Assembly (NCBI GenBank): GCA_035995165.1
Contig: DASYKU010000095.1
Coordinates: forward strand, 1 to 41,414
Direction of reading: 5' to 3'
Source: Mycobacteriales bacterium
GTDB taxonomy: Bacteria; Actinomycetota; Actinomycetes; Mycobacteriales; CADCTP01
DNA: 41,414 nucleotides
Part shown: in pieces, positions 23,321 to 30,552 of the stretch
How positions within the stretch are numbered: position 1 is the stretch's first letter
Layout: every line of letters starts with the position of its first letter
Notes under the pieces: generated by a model
Seen by the model: the letters and a program-made list of their open reading frames with translations, nothing else
Databases searched by the model: none
What the model was told of the DNA's origin: nothing
Made by a program: the position numbers and the translations under genes

Positions 23321-24469
23321 ATGGACGAGCGACCCGGCTTCGCCGCGAGCCTGGGCGACTTCCGGCTGGAGACGTACTTCTCCCGCTGGGAGTTCGCCGC
23401 CACCCACCACCTCACCGCGTCCGACGCCGAGACCCTGACCGTCGGCGAGCTGCTCGCGCTCGGCGGCGAGGAGGAGTCCTTCGCCGACCTCCGGCTGTCC
23501 TACGTCGAGACCTGGGGCACCGACCGGCTCCGGACGGCGATCGCCGCCACGTACGAGACCTGCACGCCCGAGGACGTCCTCGCCTTCGCCGGTGCCGAGG
23601 AGGCGATCTTCTGGGCGATGCAGCTGCTGGCCGGACCGGGTGACCACGTCGTCGTCACCGTGCCGAACTACCAGGCGCTGGAGGAGGTCCCGCGCGCCGC
23701 CGGGGCCGAGGTGAGCGGCGTGCTGCTGGACGAGGCCGACGGCTGGCGACTGGACCTCGACGCCGTGCGGGCCGCGCTGCGCCCGAACACCACCCTGGTC
23801 GCGGTGAACTTCCCCAACAACCCGACCGGTGCCGTACCCGACCACGCCACCTGGCAGGGCCTGGTCGACCTGTGCGAGGAACGCGGCCTCCGGCTGCTCG
23901 CCGACGAGGTCTACCGCGGCCTCGAGCTCGACGGCGACCGCACCCTGGCCCAGGCCGCGGACCTGTCGCCGACGGCGGTCTCGGTCAACGTGCTGTCCAA
24001 GTCGTACGGGCTGCCGGGGCTGCGGGTGGGCTGGATCGCCTGCCGCGACCACGCGCTGCTGCAGTCGCTGGAACGGCACAAGCACTACACGTCGATCTGC
24101 AACGCCGGCCCGAGCGAGCGGCTGGCCGCGATCGCGCTGGAGTCCGGGCCGCGGATACAGCAGCGCAACCGGGAGATCGTGCGGGCCAACCTCGGCCCGG
24201 TCGGCGACTTCTTCGCCCGGCACGAGGACCTCTTCGACTGGGCGCCGCCGCAGGGCGGCTGCGTGGCCTTCCCGCGCTACCGCGGCCCGGACGGCGTCGA
24301 GGCGTTCTGCCGTGAGCTGGTCGAGACCGCGGGCGTGCTGCTGCTGCCGGCCGGCATCTACGCCTCGGAGCTGGCGCCGGTGCCGGCCGACCGGTTCCGC
24401 ATCGGCCTCGGCCGCCGCGATCCCGAGCCCGGCCTGGCCGCGCTGGAAGGGTTCCTCAGCTCGCGCTGA
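23321..24469 (+). CDS. PLP-dependent aminotransferase, class I/II
   Basis: A 382-residue fold-type I aminotransferase. The PLP lysine is Lys227 in VLSKSYGLPGLRVGW. NFPNNPTGAVP near 165-175 supplies the cofactor-binding Asn, ADEVYRGLELDG near 200 the Asp and Tyr, and FRIGLGRRDPEPGLAAL near 365 the substrate-carboxylate Arg. The N-terminus (FSRWEFAATHHLTASDAETLTVGELL) matches a subgroup annotated as aminotransferases of unknown amino donor. ATG 23321 is the first good start; the ATG is preceded by CATCAT and 6 bases. It ends 3 bases from the convergent nitroreductase stop. Confidence 0.93.
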   Translation: MDERPGFAASLGDFRLETYFSRWEFAATHHLTASDAETLTVGELLALGGEEESFADLRLSYVETWGTDRLRTAIAATYETCTPEDVLAFAGAEEAIFWAMQLLAGPGDHVVVTVPNYQALEEVPRAAGAEVSGVLLDEADGWRLDLDAVRAALRPNTTLVAVNFPNNPTGAVPDHATWQGLVDLCEERGLRLLADEVYRGLELDGDRTLAQAADLSPTAVSVNVLSKSYGLPGLRVGWIACRDHALLQSLERHKHYTSICNAGPSERLAAIALESGPRIQQRNREIVRANLGPVGDFFARHEDLFDWAPPQGGCVAFPRYRGPDGVEAFCRELVETAGVLLLPAGIYASELAPVPADRFRIGLGRRDPEPGLAALEGFLSSR

Positions 24470-24472
24470 GCG

Positions 24473-25111
24473 TCACCACGTGTCCCAGTGGATCACCGTG
24501 TCCGGAGCCGGGCGGGCGGCGGGGGAGAAGTCGGTGCCGACCGTGTACGCGACCGGGGTGAGGACGGCCTGGGCCACCGTCTCGTACGGGATGCCGAGGA
24601 TGTCGGCGACGTCCCGCTCCCGGGCGCGGTGCATCGTGGTCCAGGCGGTGCCGAGGCCGCGGGCCCGGGCGGCGAGCATGAAGCTCCACATCCCCGGCAG
24701 GATGTTGCCCTGGCCCGCCTCGGCCGCGGCCCGGTTCCGGCCCTGCGTGCAGCCCAGCACCAGGACGGGCACCTCGCCCAGGTGCTCGCCGAGGTGGTCG
24801 GCGGACGCGGCGACCCGGGCCTGGACCCGGTCCCGCCCGGGGTCGCCGGTCGCGTTGCCGGGGTAGCCCGCGGACGCGCGGTAGCCCGCGTACACCTGGC
24901 GGTAGACCTCGCCGATCGCGGCCCGGGCGGCCTGGTCACGGACCACCACGAACCGCATCGTCACGACGTTCGAGCCGGACGGAGCCTGCAGGGCCAGCGC
25001 GACGCACTCGCGGATCAGCTCGTCCGGCACCGGCCGGGTGAGATCGAGCCGCTTCCGTACGGCGCGGGTCGTCGACAGCAACTGATCCGGATCCAGGTCC
25101 AGCAGGCTCAT
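24473..25111 (-). CDS. Nitroreductase-family FMN oxidoreductase
   Basis: A 212-residue flavoprotein of the nitroreductase fold, using NAD(P)H to reduce nitro compounds, quinones or similar acceptors. RAVRKRLDLTRPV (residues about 16-28) matches the conserved R-S/A-x-R flavin-binding start, ALQAPSGSNVVTMRFVVVRD (about 40-60) is the FMN loop and ARARGLGTAWTTMH followed by LGIPYETVAQAVLTPVAYTVG gives the rest of the FMN site. The start is ATG 25109-25111. Its TAACCT -10 lies 6 bases upstream and overlaps the stop codon of the upstream MFS gene, so it probably has its own promoter besides any read-through. Confidence 0.93.
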   Translation of the reverse strand: MSLLDLDPDQLLSTTRAVRKRLDLTRPVPDELIRECVALALQAPSGSNVVTMRFVVVRDQAARAAIGEVYRQVYAGYRASAGYPGNATGDPGRDRVQARVAASADHLGEHLGEVPVLVLGCTQGRNRAAAEAGQGNILPGMWSFMLAARARGLGTAWTTMHRARERDVADILGIPYETVAQAVLTPVAYTVGTDFSPAARPAPDTVIHWDTW

Positions 25112-25117
25112 GTCCCG

Positions 25118-25123
25118 AGGTTA
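25118..25123 (-). promoter_or_regulatory. -10 element of the nitroreductase gene, overlapping a stop codon
   Basis: Minus-strand TAACCT lies 6 bases before ATG 25111. Its first three bases are the TAA stop of the MFS gene (25121-25123), so one sequence ends a gene and begins a promoter. Confidence 0.5.
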
Positions 25124-26383
25124 GGACTGGGTCTGCAGCTGGGGGCAGGGGCGGGCCGCCGTGGCGGCCGGGCGGGCGACCACCGACCCCGCGACCAGGC
25201 TGACCAGCGCGGCGACGCCGACCAGCCCGCCGTACCAGAGCGCGGTCTCGCGCAGCCCGACGTGCGTGATGAGCACGCCCGCGACCAGCGCCGGGATGCT
25301 GAACGCGAGGTAGCTGGCCAGGTAGACGGCCGACAGCAGCGCCGCCCGCTCGTGCGGCCGGGCCAGTTGCGTCACCGACCGCAGCGAGCCGAGGAATCCG
25401 GCCCCGAACCCGCTGCCGGCGACCACGGCCGCGACCACGAACAGCCCGAGCGAGGAGAGCGCCAGCGCGGTCAGGAACAGCCCGCTGCCGACGACCAGCG
25501 CGAGCGTCCCGAGCCGCTCCATCGGCGCCGGTGCCATCCGGCTGACCAGCACCGCGGCCAGCGCGCCGGAGCCCGCGAAGATCCCGAGCACCAGCCCGAC
25601 GACGGCCGAGTTCGGCGCGCCGAAGACGGTGCGCACCAGGGACCCGCCGACCGAGAGCATCAGCCCGCCCAGGGCCCAGGTCGCCATCATCGTCGGCACC
25701 GCGGCCGCGAACGCCTTCCGGGCCGGTGCCGGCACCGCGACCTGCGGCCGCAGCGAGGCGACCGCCCCGGGCATCCGGCGGACCGTCTCCGGCAGCGCCG
25801 CCGTGACCACGGCCAGCGCGGCGAAGACCACGATGAGGATGAGGAAGACCAGCCGGGTCGGGTGCGGGCCGTACTGGACGAGCAGGCCGGTGCCGAGCGC
25901 GCCCACGCCGAGCCCGGTCGCGGGCGCGGCGCTGTTCACCAGCGAGCCGAGGCGGGAGCCGTCGGCCGGCTGGAGGTCCAGCAGGTACGCGCCGAGCACG
26001 CCGATCGCGGCCCCGGTCGCCAGCCCCTGCACGGTCCGTGCGGCCAGCAGCCAGGTGCTGCTGCCGGCGTCGAGGAAGACGGCCATCGCGATCGCCTCGA
26101 CGGCGAGGGCGGCGGCCAGCACCGGGCGCCGCCCGACGAAGTCCGACAGCCGGCCGACGGTGAGCAGGCTGACCAGCAGGGCCAGCACGTACACGGCGAA
26201 GATCGTGGTCAGCTCCAGCGCGGAGAAGCCGAACTCCTGCTGGTAGACGGGGTAGAGCGGGCTCGGCGCGCTGGAGGCGGCGAGCATCGCGACCACGGTG
26301 GCGCCGACGACCCAGAAGGCCGCGGCCCGGGGCATGCGCCGGGCGAGTGCCGCGGGATGTGAGATGAGTCTCAGGGTGGACAC
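25121..26383 (-). CDS. MFS exporter under divergent ArsR control
   Basis: A 420-residue major facilitator with twelve hydrophobic segments. APSPLYPVYQQEFGFSALELTTIFAVYVLALLVSLLTVGRLSDFVGRRPVL (residues about 42-92) contains helix 1-2 and the loop 2-3 motif GRLSDFVGRRP. Its closest relatives are uncharacterised drug-efflux-type MFS proteins of actinomycetes. Start GTG 26381-26383 is chosen because GGAG lies 7 bases upstream on the minus strand; longer frames run through the operator. The gene is divergent from a small ArsR repressor with a 30-bp dyad between them. The nitroreductase follows in the same direction. Confidence 0.92.
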   Translation of the reverse strand: MSTLRLISHPAALARRMPRAAAFWVVGATVVAMLAASSAPSPLYPVYQQEFGFSALELTTIFAVYVLALLVSLLTVGRLSDFVGRRPVLAAALAVEAIAMAVFLDAGSSTWLLAARTVQGLATGAAIGVLGAYLLDLQPADGSRLGSLVNSAAPATGLGVGALGTGLLVQYGPHPTRLVFLILIVVFAALAVVTAALPETVRRMPGAVASLRPQVAVPAPARKAFAAAVPTMMATWALGGLMLSVGGSLVRTVFGAPNSAVVGLVLGIFAGSGALAAVLVSRMAPAPMERLGTLALVVGSGLFLTALALSSLGLFVVAAVVAGSGFGAGFLGSLRSVTQLARPHERAALLSAVYLASYLAFSIPALVAGVLITHVGLRETALWYGGLVGVAALVSLVAGSVVARPAATAARPCPQLQTQS

Positions 26384-26399
26384 TGGTGGCTCCGATCGG

Positions 26400-26429
26400 C
26401 GGACCGTTCGAGTTGTATCGAACGGTCCG
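26400..26429. promoter_or_regulatory. 30-bp perfect dyad, operator of the ArsR/MFS pair
   Basis: CGGACCGTTCGA (26400-26411) and TCGAACGGTCCG (26418-26429) are perfect reverse complements around GTTGTA. The site lies between the divergent MFS and ArsR starts, and a further TCGAAC half-site occurs at 26463-26468. It is the expected binding site of the ArsR protein. Confidence 0.75.
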
Positions 26430-26472
26430 AACACCACCACCGCGAGAATAGTTCCAAGAAAGTCGAACTGTC

Positions 26473-26784
26473 ATGGCTGTCACCACCCGCGAGCTGACGC
26501 ACCCGCCGCTGACCGAGGTCGAGCTGACCGCGGTCCTGTTCGCGCTGAGCGACCCGGCCCGCCTCGATCTCGTCCGGCTCATCGCCCGCAGCGGGCCGCA
26601 GACCGTCGCGAACTGCCAGGTCGTCGACCCGGACGCGCCGAAGTCGACGTTCTCGCACCACCTGAAGACGCTGCGCGAGGCCGGCCTGGTCCGCAACGAG
26701 CCGGCCGGGCGGCAGCGGATGATCTCACTGCGCCGGGACGAGGTGGACGCCCGCTTCCCCGGGCTGCTCGACTCCGTGCTCTGA
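26473..26784 (+). CDS. ArsR/SmtB-family winged-helix repressor
   Basis: A 103-residue single-domain winged helix. FALSDPARLDLVRLIARSGPQ (residues about 24-44) is the dimer/DNA-binding start, PKSTFSHHLKTLREAGLVRNEPAGRQRMISLRRDEVD (about 58-94) holds the recognition helix and wing. No cysteine pair or histidine cluster typical of metal sensors is visible (one Cys at about 49, in VANCQVVD), so it may respond to an organic ligand or stress rather than a metal. ATG 26473 is the first start. It should bind the dyad at 26400-26429 and control both itself and the MFS gene. Confidence 0.93.
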   Translation: MAVTTRELTHPPLTEVELTAVLFALSDPARLDLVRLIARSGPQTVANCQVVDPDAPKSTFSHHLKTLREAGLVRNEPAGRQRMISLRRDEVDARFPGLLDSVL

Positions 26785-26795
26785 GCAGCCCGCCG

Positions 26796-27176
26796 TCAGG
26801 CGGTGTCGCAGACCAGGAAGTCCTCGACCCGGATCGCCCGCAGGATCAGCCGGACGGGTGCGTTGATCTCGGCCCGGGTCTCGTCGTGCACCAGCCGCGG
26901 GCCGACCAGGTGCAGGCTGCGGCCGCCGCGGACGCGCAGGTCGCAGGAGCCGGCCGCGAGCACGTTCTTCACCCAGTCGCTGTCCTTGCCGTACGTGAGG
27001 GCGAAGACGACGCGGCCGGGCTTGAGGAAGACGCTGACCGGTGTCCGGAACTCCCGCCCGGACCGGCGGCCGCGGTGGGTGACCTCGCCGAAGCCGGGCA
27101 ACCGCAGCACGATCGGGCGCAGCACCTTGTTCGACACCCGCTTGTTGACCCGGGCCATCACCCGCGGTATCGGCAT
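26796..27176 (-). CDS. Deazaflavin (F420)-dependent nitroreductase-family protein (Ddn-like)
   Basis: A 126-residue split-barrel protein of the DUF385/Ddn family, whose characterised members use coenzyme F420 to reduce nitroimidazoles and other substrates. LPGFGEVTHRGRRSGREFRTPVSVF (residues about 26-50) is the signature with T-RGR-SG-xRxTP, YGKDSDWVKNVLAAGSCDLRVRG (about 62-84) holds the conserved W-N-AG-C segment, and it ends DFLVCDTA. ATG 27174-27176 is fixed by AAAGGAG 7 bases upstream. It converges on the ArsR gene with an 11-base gap. Confidence 0.92.
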   Translation of the reverse strand: MPIPRVMARVNKRVSNKVLRPIVLRLPGFGEVTHRGRRSGREFRTPVSVFLKPGRVVFALTYGKDSDWVKNVLAAGSCDLRVRGGRSLHLVGPRLVHDETRAEINAPVRLILRAIRVEDFLVCDTA

Positions 27177-27220
27177 GCACACGCTCCTTTGCGACGTCCC
27201 CGCGGCATGGTCCCACCCAC

Positions 27221-27327
27221 GCCGATCACCACCAGCCCGCGGCTCACTCCTGCCGGTGCTGATCAGGACAGCCCGCGGCTCGGTTCTACCCCCCGCGCCG
27301 ATCACCACGAGCCGCGTCCTGGTTGAC
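27221..27327. repeat. Three imperfect repeats of about 37 bp
   Basis: Units begin GCCGATCACC (27221), GCTGATCAGG (27258) and GCCGATCACC (27297), each continuing into an AGCC-CG-GCTC-like block and a pyrimidine-rich end. Period is 37 then 39 bases. They fill the gap before the small acidic ORF. A similar GGTGCTGATC stretch occurs at 34764-34773. Confidence 0.55.
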
Positions 27328-27334
27328 TGGTCCG

Positions 27335-27502
27335 ATGGTGGAACCGGAACTCGACCCGGCCAGCTACCCACCGATCGACCCGGGCGAGGCCGCCCCGGAC
27401 GATCCCGGCGAGCTGCTCCCGGACACCCCCGAGACCCTGCCGCCCGCTCCGGCCGAGCCCGGCCCGGGCGACCCCGAGGACCCCGACGGCGTCCCCGCCT
27501 GA
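27335..27502 (+). CDS. Possible 55-residue acidic, proline-rich protein
   Basis: An ORF starting MVEPELDPASYPPIDPGE and ending DPEDPDGVPA. It is extremely rich in Pro, Asp and Glu, has no hydrophobic core, Cys or Lys, and would be intrinsically disordered. It lies between the repeat block and the DUF1801 relic. The start ATG 27335 is preceded by GGTTGACTGGTCCG, which contains no ribosome site but may contain a promoter. Third-base GC is high, as expected for coding, but such composition also arises by chance in this DNA. No function can be named. Confidence 0.4.
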   Translation: MVEPELDPASYPPIDPGEAAPDDPGELLPDTPETLPPAPAEPGPGDPEDPDGVPA

Positions 27503-27514
27503 CCCGGCCAGGTG

Positions 27515-27625
27515 GGGTTCCTCAGCTTCCGCCAGCCGCCGGCCCGGTTGGTCGCGATGATCTGCCGGGCCATCCGGCAGCGCGTCGATGTACTGGTCCG
27601 CCCGCGGATCGGCGACGTACGGCAT
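27515..27625 (-). pseudogene. Internally deleted DUF1801 gene
   Basis: On the minus strand from ATG 27625 the frame reads MPYVADPRADQYIDALPD, the usual start of DUF1801 proteins. Directly after this, shifted by one base, the sequence reads RMARQIIATNRAGGWRKLR, the usual end of the same family (FRQIIANNRAGGWRKLK in members as I recall them). The middle of roughly 90-100 residues is missing and the frame is broken at about 27572, where CCGG-rich microhomology lies. The rest of the family fold is not present nearby. Confidence 0.75.
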
Positions 27626-27672
27626 GGCCGGAGACCGTAGCCGCCCGGGCCGCGGCCGGGCAGACTCTGGCG

Positions 27673-28005
27673 ATGCCGTACGACGCCGAGCTCGCCGACC
27701 GGATCCGCACCGTCGTCGGGGCCGAACCGGGCCTGACCGAGAAGCGCATGTTCGGCGGGCACGCGTTCCTGATCGGCGGGTCCATGGCGGTCGCCGCCAG
27801 CAGCCAGGGCGGCCTGCTGCTGCGGGTCGACCCGGCCGACACCGAGTCGCTGCTGGACGAGCCGCTGGTCCGGCGGTTCGAGATGCGCGGCCGGGAGATG
27901 GACGGCTGGCTGCGGGTGGACCCGGAGGCGGTCCGGACCGACGACGAGCTGCGGCGCTGGGTCGCCCACGGCGTTGCGTACGCCCGGTCACTGCCGCCGA
28001 GGTAG
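27673..28005 (+). CDS. TfoX/Sxy N-terminal domain protein
   Basis: A 110-residue protein with the N-terminal domain of the TfoX/Sxy family. It reads MPYDAELADRIRTVVG, then LTEKRMFGGHAFLIGGSMAVAAS, the family core with conserved MFGG, then LLLRVDPADTESLL and EMRGREMDGWLRVDPEAV. In proteobacteria TfoX regulates competence; single-domain actinobacterial versions have no assigned role. ATG 27673 follows CAGACT and 6 bases, again suggesting a leaderless mRNA. Confidence 0.9.
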   Translation: MPYDAELADRIRTVVGAEPGLTEKRMFGGHAFLIGGSMAVAASSQGGLLLRVDPADTESLLDEPLVRRFEMRGREMDGWLRVDPEAVRTDDELRRWVAHGVAYARSLPPR

Positions 28006-28049
28006 CGCCGCCGAAGCAGCGCCGCCGCGCCGAGGAGAACCGGGGGAGG

Positions 28050-28086
28050 TACGGTCGCGGCGGCTCCGCGGGGGGAATGCCCGCGG
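28050..28086 (+). promoter_or_regulatory. Promoter and leader hairpin of the DHA2 exporter gene
   Basis: TACGGT (28050-28055) may be a -10. Downstream, CCGCGGG (28066-28072) pairs with CCCGCGG (28080-28086) around 7 bases, 30 bases before the exporter's ATG. The hairpin could terminate transcription of the upstream TfoX gene or attenuate the exporter. Confidence 0.35.
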
Positions 28087-28116
28087 GCCTCCACCCTTGA
28101 TCGGAGCGAGACGGCG

Positions 28117-29691
28117 ATGACGGAGACCGGCACCAGTGCCGCACCGGTGGAGGGCGCGGAGCCCGACCACGGGACCACGAAGTGGTGGACGCTGGTGGCG
28201 GTCTGCCTCGGCACGTTCATGCTGTTGCTGGACATCACGATCGTCAACGTCGCGCTGCCGGACATCCAGACGGCGCTGGGGGCGAGCTTCTCCGGCCTGC
28301 AGTGGGTCGTCGACGCGTACGCCCTGACGCTGGCGGCGTTGCTGCTCACCGCCGGCAGCCTGGCCGACCTCTACGGGCGGCGCCGGCTCTACGTCGTCGG
28401 GCTGGCCGTGTTCACCCTGGCCTCGCTGCTCTGCGGGGTCGCCGGGTCCACGCTGATCCTCCAGCTCTCCCGCGGCCTGCAGGGCGTCGGCGGCGCGATC
28501 ATGTTCTCGGTCTCGCTGGCGCTGCTCGCGGACGCCTTCCGGGGCAAGGAGCGGGGCACCGCGTTCGGCGTCTGGGGCGCGATCACCGGGCTGGCCGTCG
28601 CGATCGGCCCGCTGCTCGGCGGCGCGCTGACCTCGGGCCTGTCCTGGCGCTGGATCTTCCTGGTCAACCTGCCGCTCGGCGTGATCGCGATCGTCATCGC
28701 GGCGACCCGGGTGGCCGAGTCCCGGGCGCCGCGGGCCCGCCGGCCCGACTGGGTCGGCTTCGCGCTGTTCACCCTGGCGCTGGCGAGCCTCGTCTACGGC
28801 CTGATCGAGTCCAACCAGCGCACCTTCTCCGACGGCCGGGTGCTCGGCTTCCTGATCGCCGCGGCGGTGCTGATGGCCGCGTTCCTGGTCGTGGAGTGGC
28901 GCGGGCGGCAGCCGATGTTCGACCTGAGCCTGTTCCGGCTGCCGACCTTCACCGGCGGCTCGGTCGCGGCCTTCGGGATGAGCGCGTCGATCTTCGCGCT
29001 GCTGCTCTACCTCGTCCTCTACGTCCAGGACGTGCTCGGTTACAGCGCGCTCGGCACCGGCCTGCGGCTGCTGGTGCTCTCCGGCGGGACGCTGGCGACC
29101 TCGACCCTGGCCGGCCGGCTGTCCTCCCGGGTCCCGGTCCGGCTGCTCATCGGGCCGGGGCTGCTGCTGGTCGGCATCGGGCTGCTGCTCATGCGCGGGC
29201 TGGACGCGACCTCGAGCTGGACCCACCTCATCCCCGGCCTGATCGTCGCGGGCGCGGGCATCGGCATGGTCAACCCGCCGCTGGCCTCGACCGCGGTCGG
29301 CGTGGTCCGGCCGCAGCAGGCCGGCATGGCCTCGGGCATCAACTCGACCTTCCGCCAGGTCGGCATCGCCACCGGCATCGCGCTGCTGGGCACGCTGTTC
29401 TCCAGCCGGGTCCAGGGCTACGTGCTCGACCACGTCGCCGCCGTACCGGGGCTGGCCGGGAAGGGCGAGACGCTGGCCACCGCGATCCGCTCCGGCGACG
29501 TCGGCCCGGCGCTCGGCAGCCTGCCGGCCTCGTCCCGCGGACCGGCGGCGCAGATCGCCACCGCCGCGTTCGCGGCCGGGTTGAACCGCATCCTGCTCGT
29601 CGCGGCGATCATCGCGCTCGCCTCCGCGGTCGTGGCCTTCGTCGCGATCCGCACCAAGGACTTCGTCCAGCACGACCCCGGCCGGGCCTGA
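28117..29691 (+). CDS. DHA2 (EmrB/QacA-type) multidrug MFS exporter
   Basis: A 524-residue, fourteen-helix drug:H+ antiporter. FMLLLDITIVNVALPDIQTALGAS (residues about 29-52) is the helix-1 signature with LDxTIVNVALP, GSLADLYGRRRLY is loop 2-3, QGVGGAIMFSVSLAL is helix 4 and GPLLGGALTSGLSWRWIFLVNLPLG is the antiporter motif C region. It ends in a cytosolic tail DFVQHDPGRA. ATG 28117 has GGAG 10 bases upstream. Likely substrates are antibiotics or hydrophobic toxins. It converges on the ABC exporter operon. No TetR or MarR regulator is adjacent, unusual for this family; the leader hairpin may matter instead. Confidence 0.94.
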   Translation: MTETGTSAAPVEGAEPDHGTTKWWTLVAVCLGTFMLLLDITIVNVALPDIQTALGASFSGLQWVVDAYALTLAALLLTAGSLADLYGRRRLYVVGLAVFTLASLLCGVAGSTLILQLSRGLQGVGGAIMFSVSLALLADAFRGKERGTAFGVWGAITGLAVAIGPLLGGALTSGLSWRWIFLVNLPLGVIAIVIAATRVAESRAPRARRPDWVGFALFTLALASLVYGLIESNQRTFSDGRVLGFLIAAAVLMAAFLVVEWRGRQPMFDLSLFRLPTFTGGSVAAFGMSASIFALLLYLVLYVQDVLGYSALGTGLRLLVLSGGTLATSTLAGRLSSRVPVRLLIGPGLLLVGIGLLLMRGLDATSSWTHLIPGLIVAGAGIGMVNPPLASTAVGVVRPQQAGMASGINSTFRQVGIATGIALLGTLFSSRVQGYVLDHVAAVPGLAGKGETLATAIRSGDVGPALGSLPASSRGPAAQIATAAFAAGLNRILLVAAIIALASAVVAFVAIRTKDFVQHDPGRA

Positions 29692-29694
29692 CCG

Positions 29695-29714
29695 GCCGCT
29701 GCGGACTCAGCGGC
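29695..29714. terminator. Bidirectional terminator hairpin
   Basis: GCCGCTG (29695-29701) and CAGCGGC (29708-29714) form a 7-bp stem with 6-base loop in the 15-base gap between convergent stops, overlapping the last codons of the ABC permease gene. Confidence 0.5.
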
Positions 29715-30552
29715 TGAGGGCTCGGTAGCGGCGGGTGCAGAGGACGCCGAAGAGCAGGCCGATGCCGAGGGTCCAGGCCAGCGACTGCAGCACCAGCGAA
29801 CCCGTCCCGGTGTTGCCGAGCAGCAGCTCGCGCTGCTGGGGCGTGGCCGTGTCGCCGAGGATCAGCGAGCGGGCCGCGTTGATCACGATGCTGACCGGCT
29901 GGTGCGTCGCGAAACCCTGCAGCCAGCTCGGCATCGTCTTCACCGGCACGAACGCCGAGGACGCGAACGTCAGCGGGAAGATGATCGGGAACGTCGCCGC
30001 GTTGACCGCCTCCGGGCTGCGGACGGTCATGCCGATCAGCGCGTAGCCGAGGCTGGTGGCCAGCGCGAACAGCAGCAGCAGCAACGCCGCGAGCACCAGG
30101 CCGAGCGCGTTGGCCGGCCGGAAGCCGACCGCGAACCCGGTGGCGAGCAGGACCACCAGGCCGAACGCGTTGAGCACCGTGTCCGACGCGACCCGGCCGC
30201 CGAAGACGGCGCTGCGGGCCATCGGCAGCGACCGCAGCCGCTTGACGAACCCCTTCTGCATGTCGTCGGCGAGCGCGAACCCGGTGGTGCCGGCGCTGAA
30301 CAGCACCGTCTGCACGGCGATCCCGGGGATCAGGTAGTTGACGTAGTTCAGCCCCTGCAGACCGCTGATCGCGCCGCCGAAGACGTACCGGAACAGCAGT
30401 ACGAACATGATCGGCGAGACCAGGTTGAACACGATCTGCTCGGGCTGGCGGGTGAGCCGGCGCAGGTTGCGCCCGGCCATCGCGCCGGTGTCGCGCAGCG
30501 CCCAGGCCGGGCCGCTGCCCTGGGAGGGCCGGCGTTCGGTCACGGTGGTCAT
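29707..30552 (-). CDS. ABC-2 type exporter permease (DrrB-like)
   Basis: A 281-residue ABC-2 membrane permease with six helices. RQPEQIVFNLVSPIMFVLLFRYVFGGAI (residues about 35-62) is helix 1 with the usual preceding basic face, GFVKRLRSLPMARSAVFGGR (about 104-123) is the conserved cytosolic KRL-RSLPM motif of DrrB-type permeases and SSAFVPVKTMPSWLQGFATHQPVS is the periplasmic loop before helix 5. It works with the ATPase encoded directly upstream, overlapping by 4 bases. Substrates of relatives are antibiotics or lipids. Start ATG 30550-30552. Confidence 0.93.
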   Translation of the reverse strand: MTTVTERRPSQGSGPAWALRDTGAMAGRNLRRLTRQPEQIVFNLVSPIMFVLLFRYVFGGAISGLQGLNYVNYLIPGIAVQTVLFSAGTTGFALADDMQKGFVKRLRSLPMARSAVFGGRVASDTVLNAFGLVVLLATGFAVGFRPANALGLVLAALLLLLFALATSLGYALIGMTVRSPEAVNAATFPIIFPLTFASSAFVPVKTMPSWLQGFATHQPVSIVINAARSLILGDTATPQQRELLLGNTGTGSLVLQSLAWTLGIGLLFGVLCTRRYRALSR

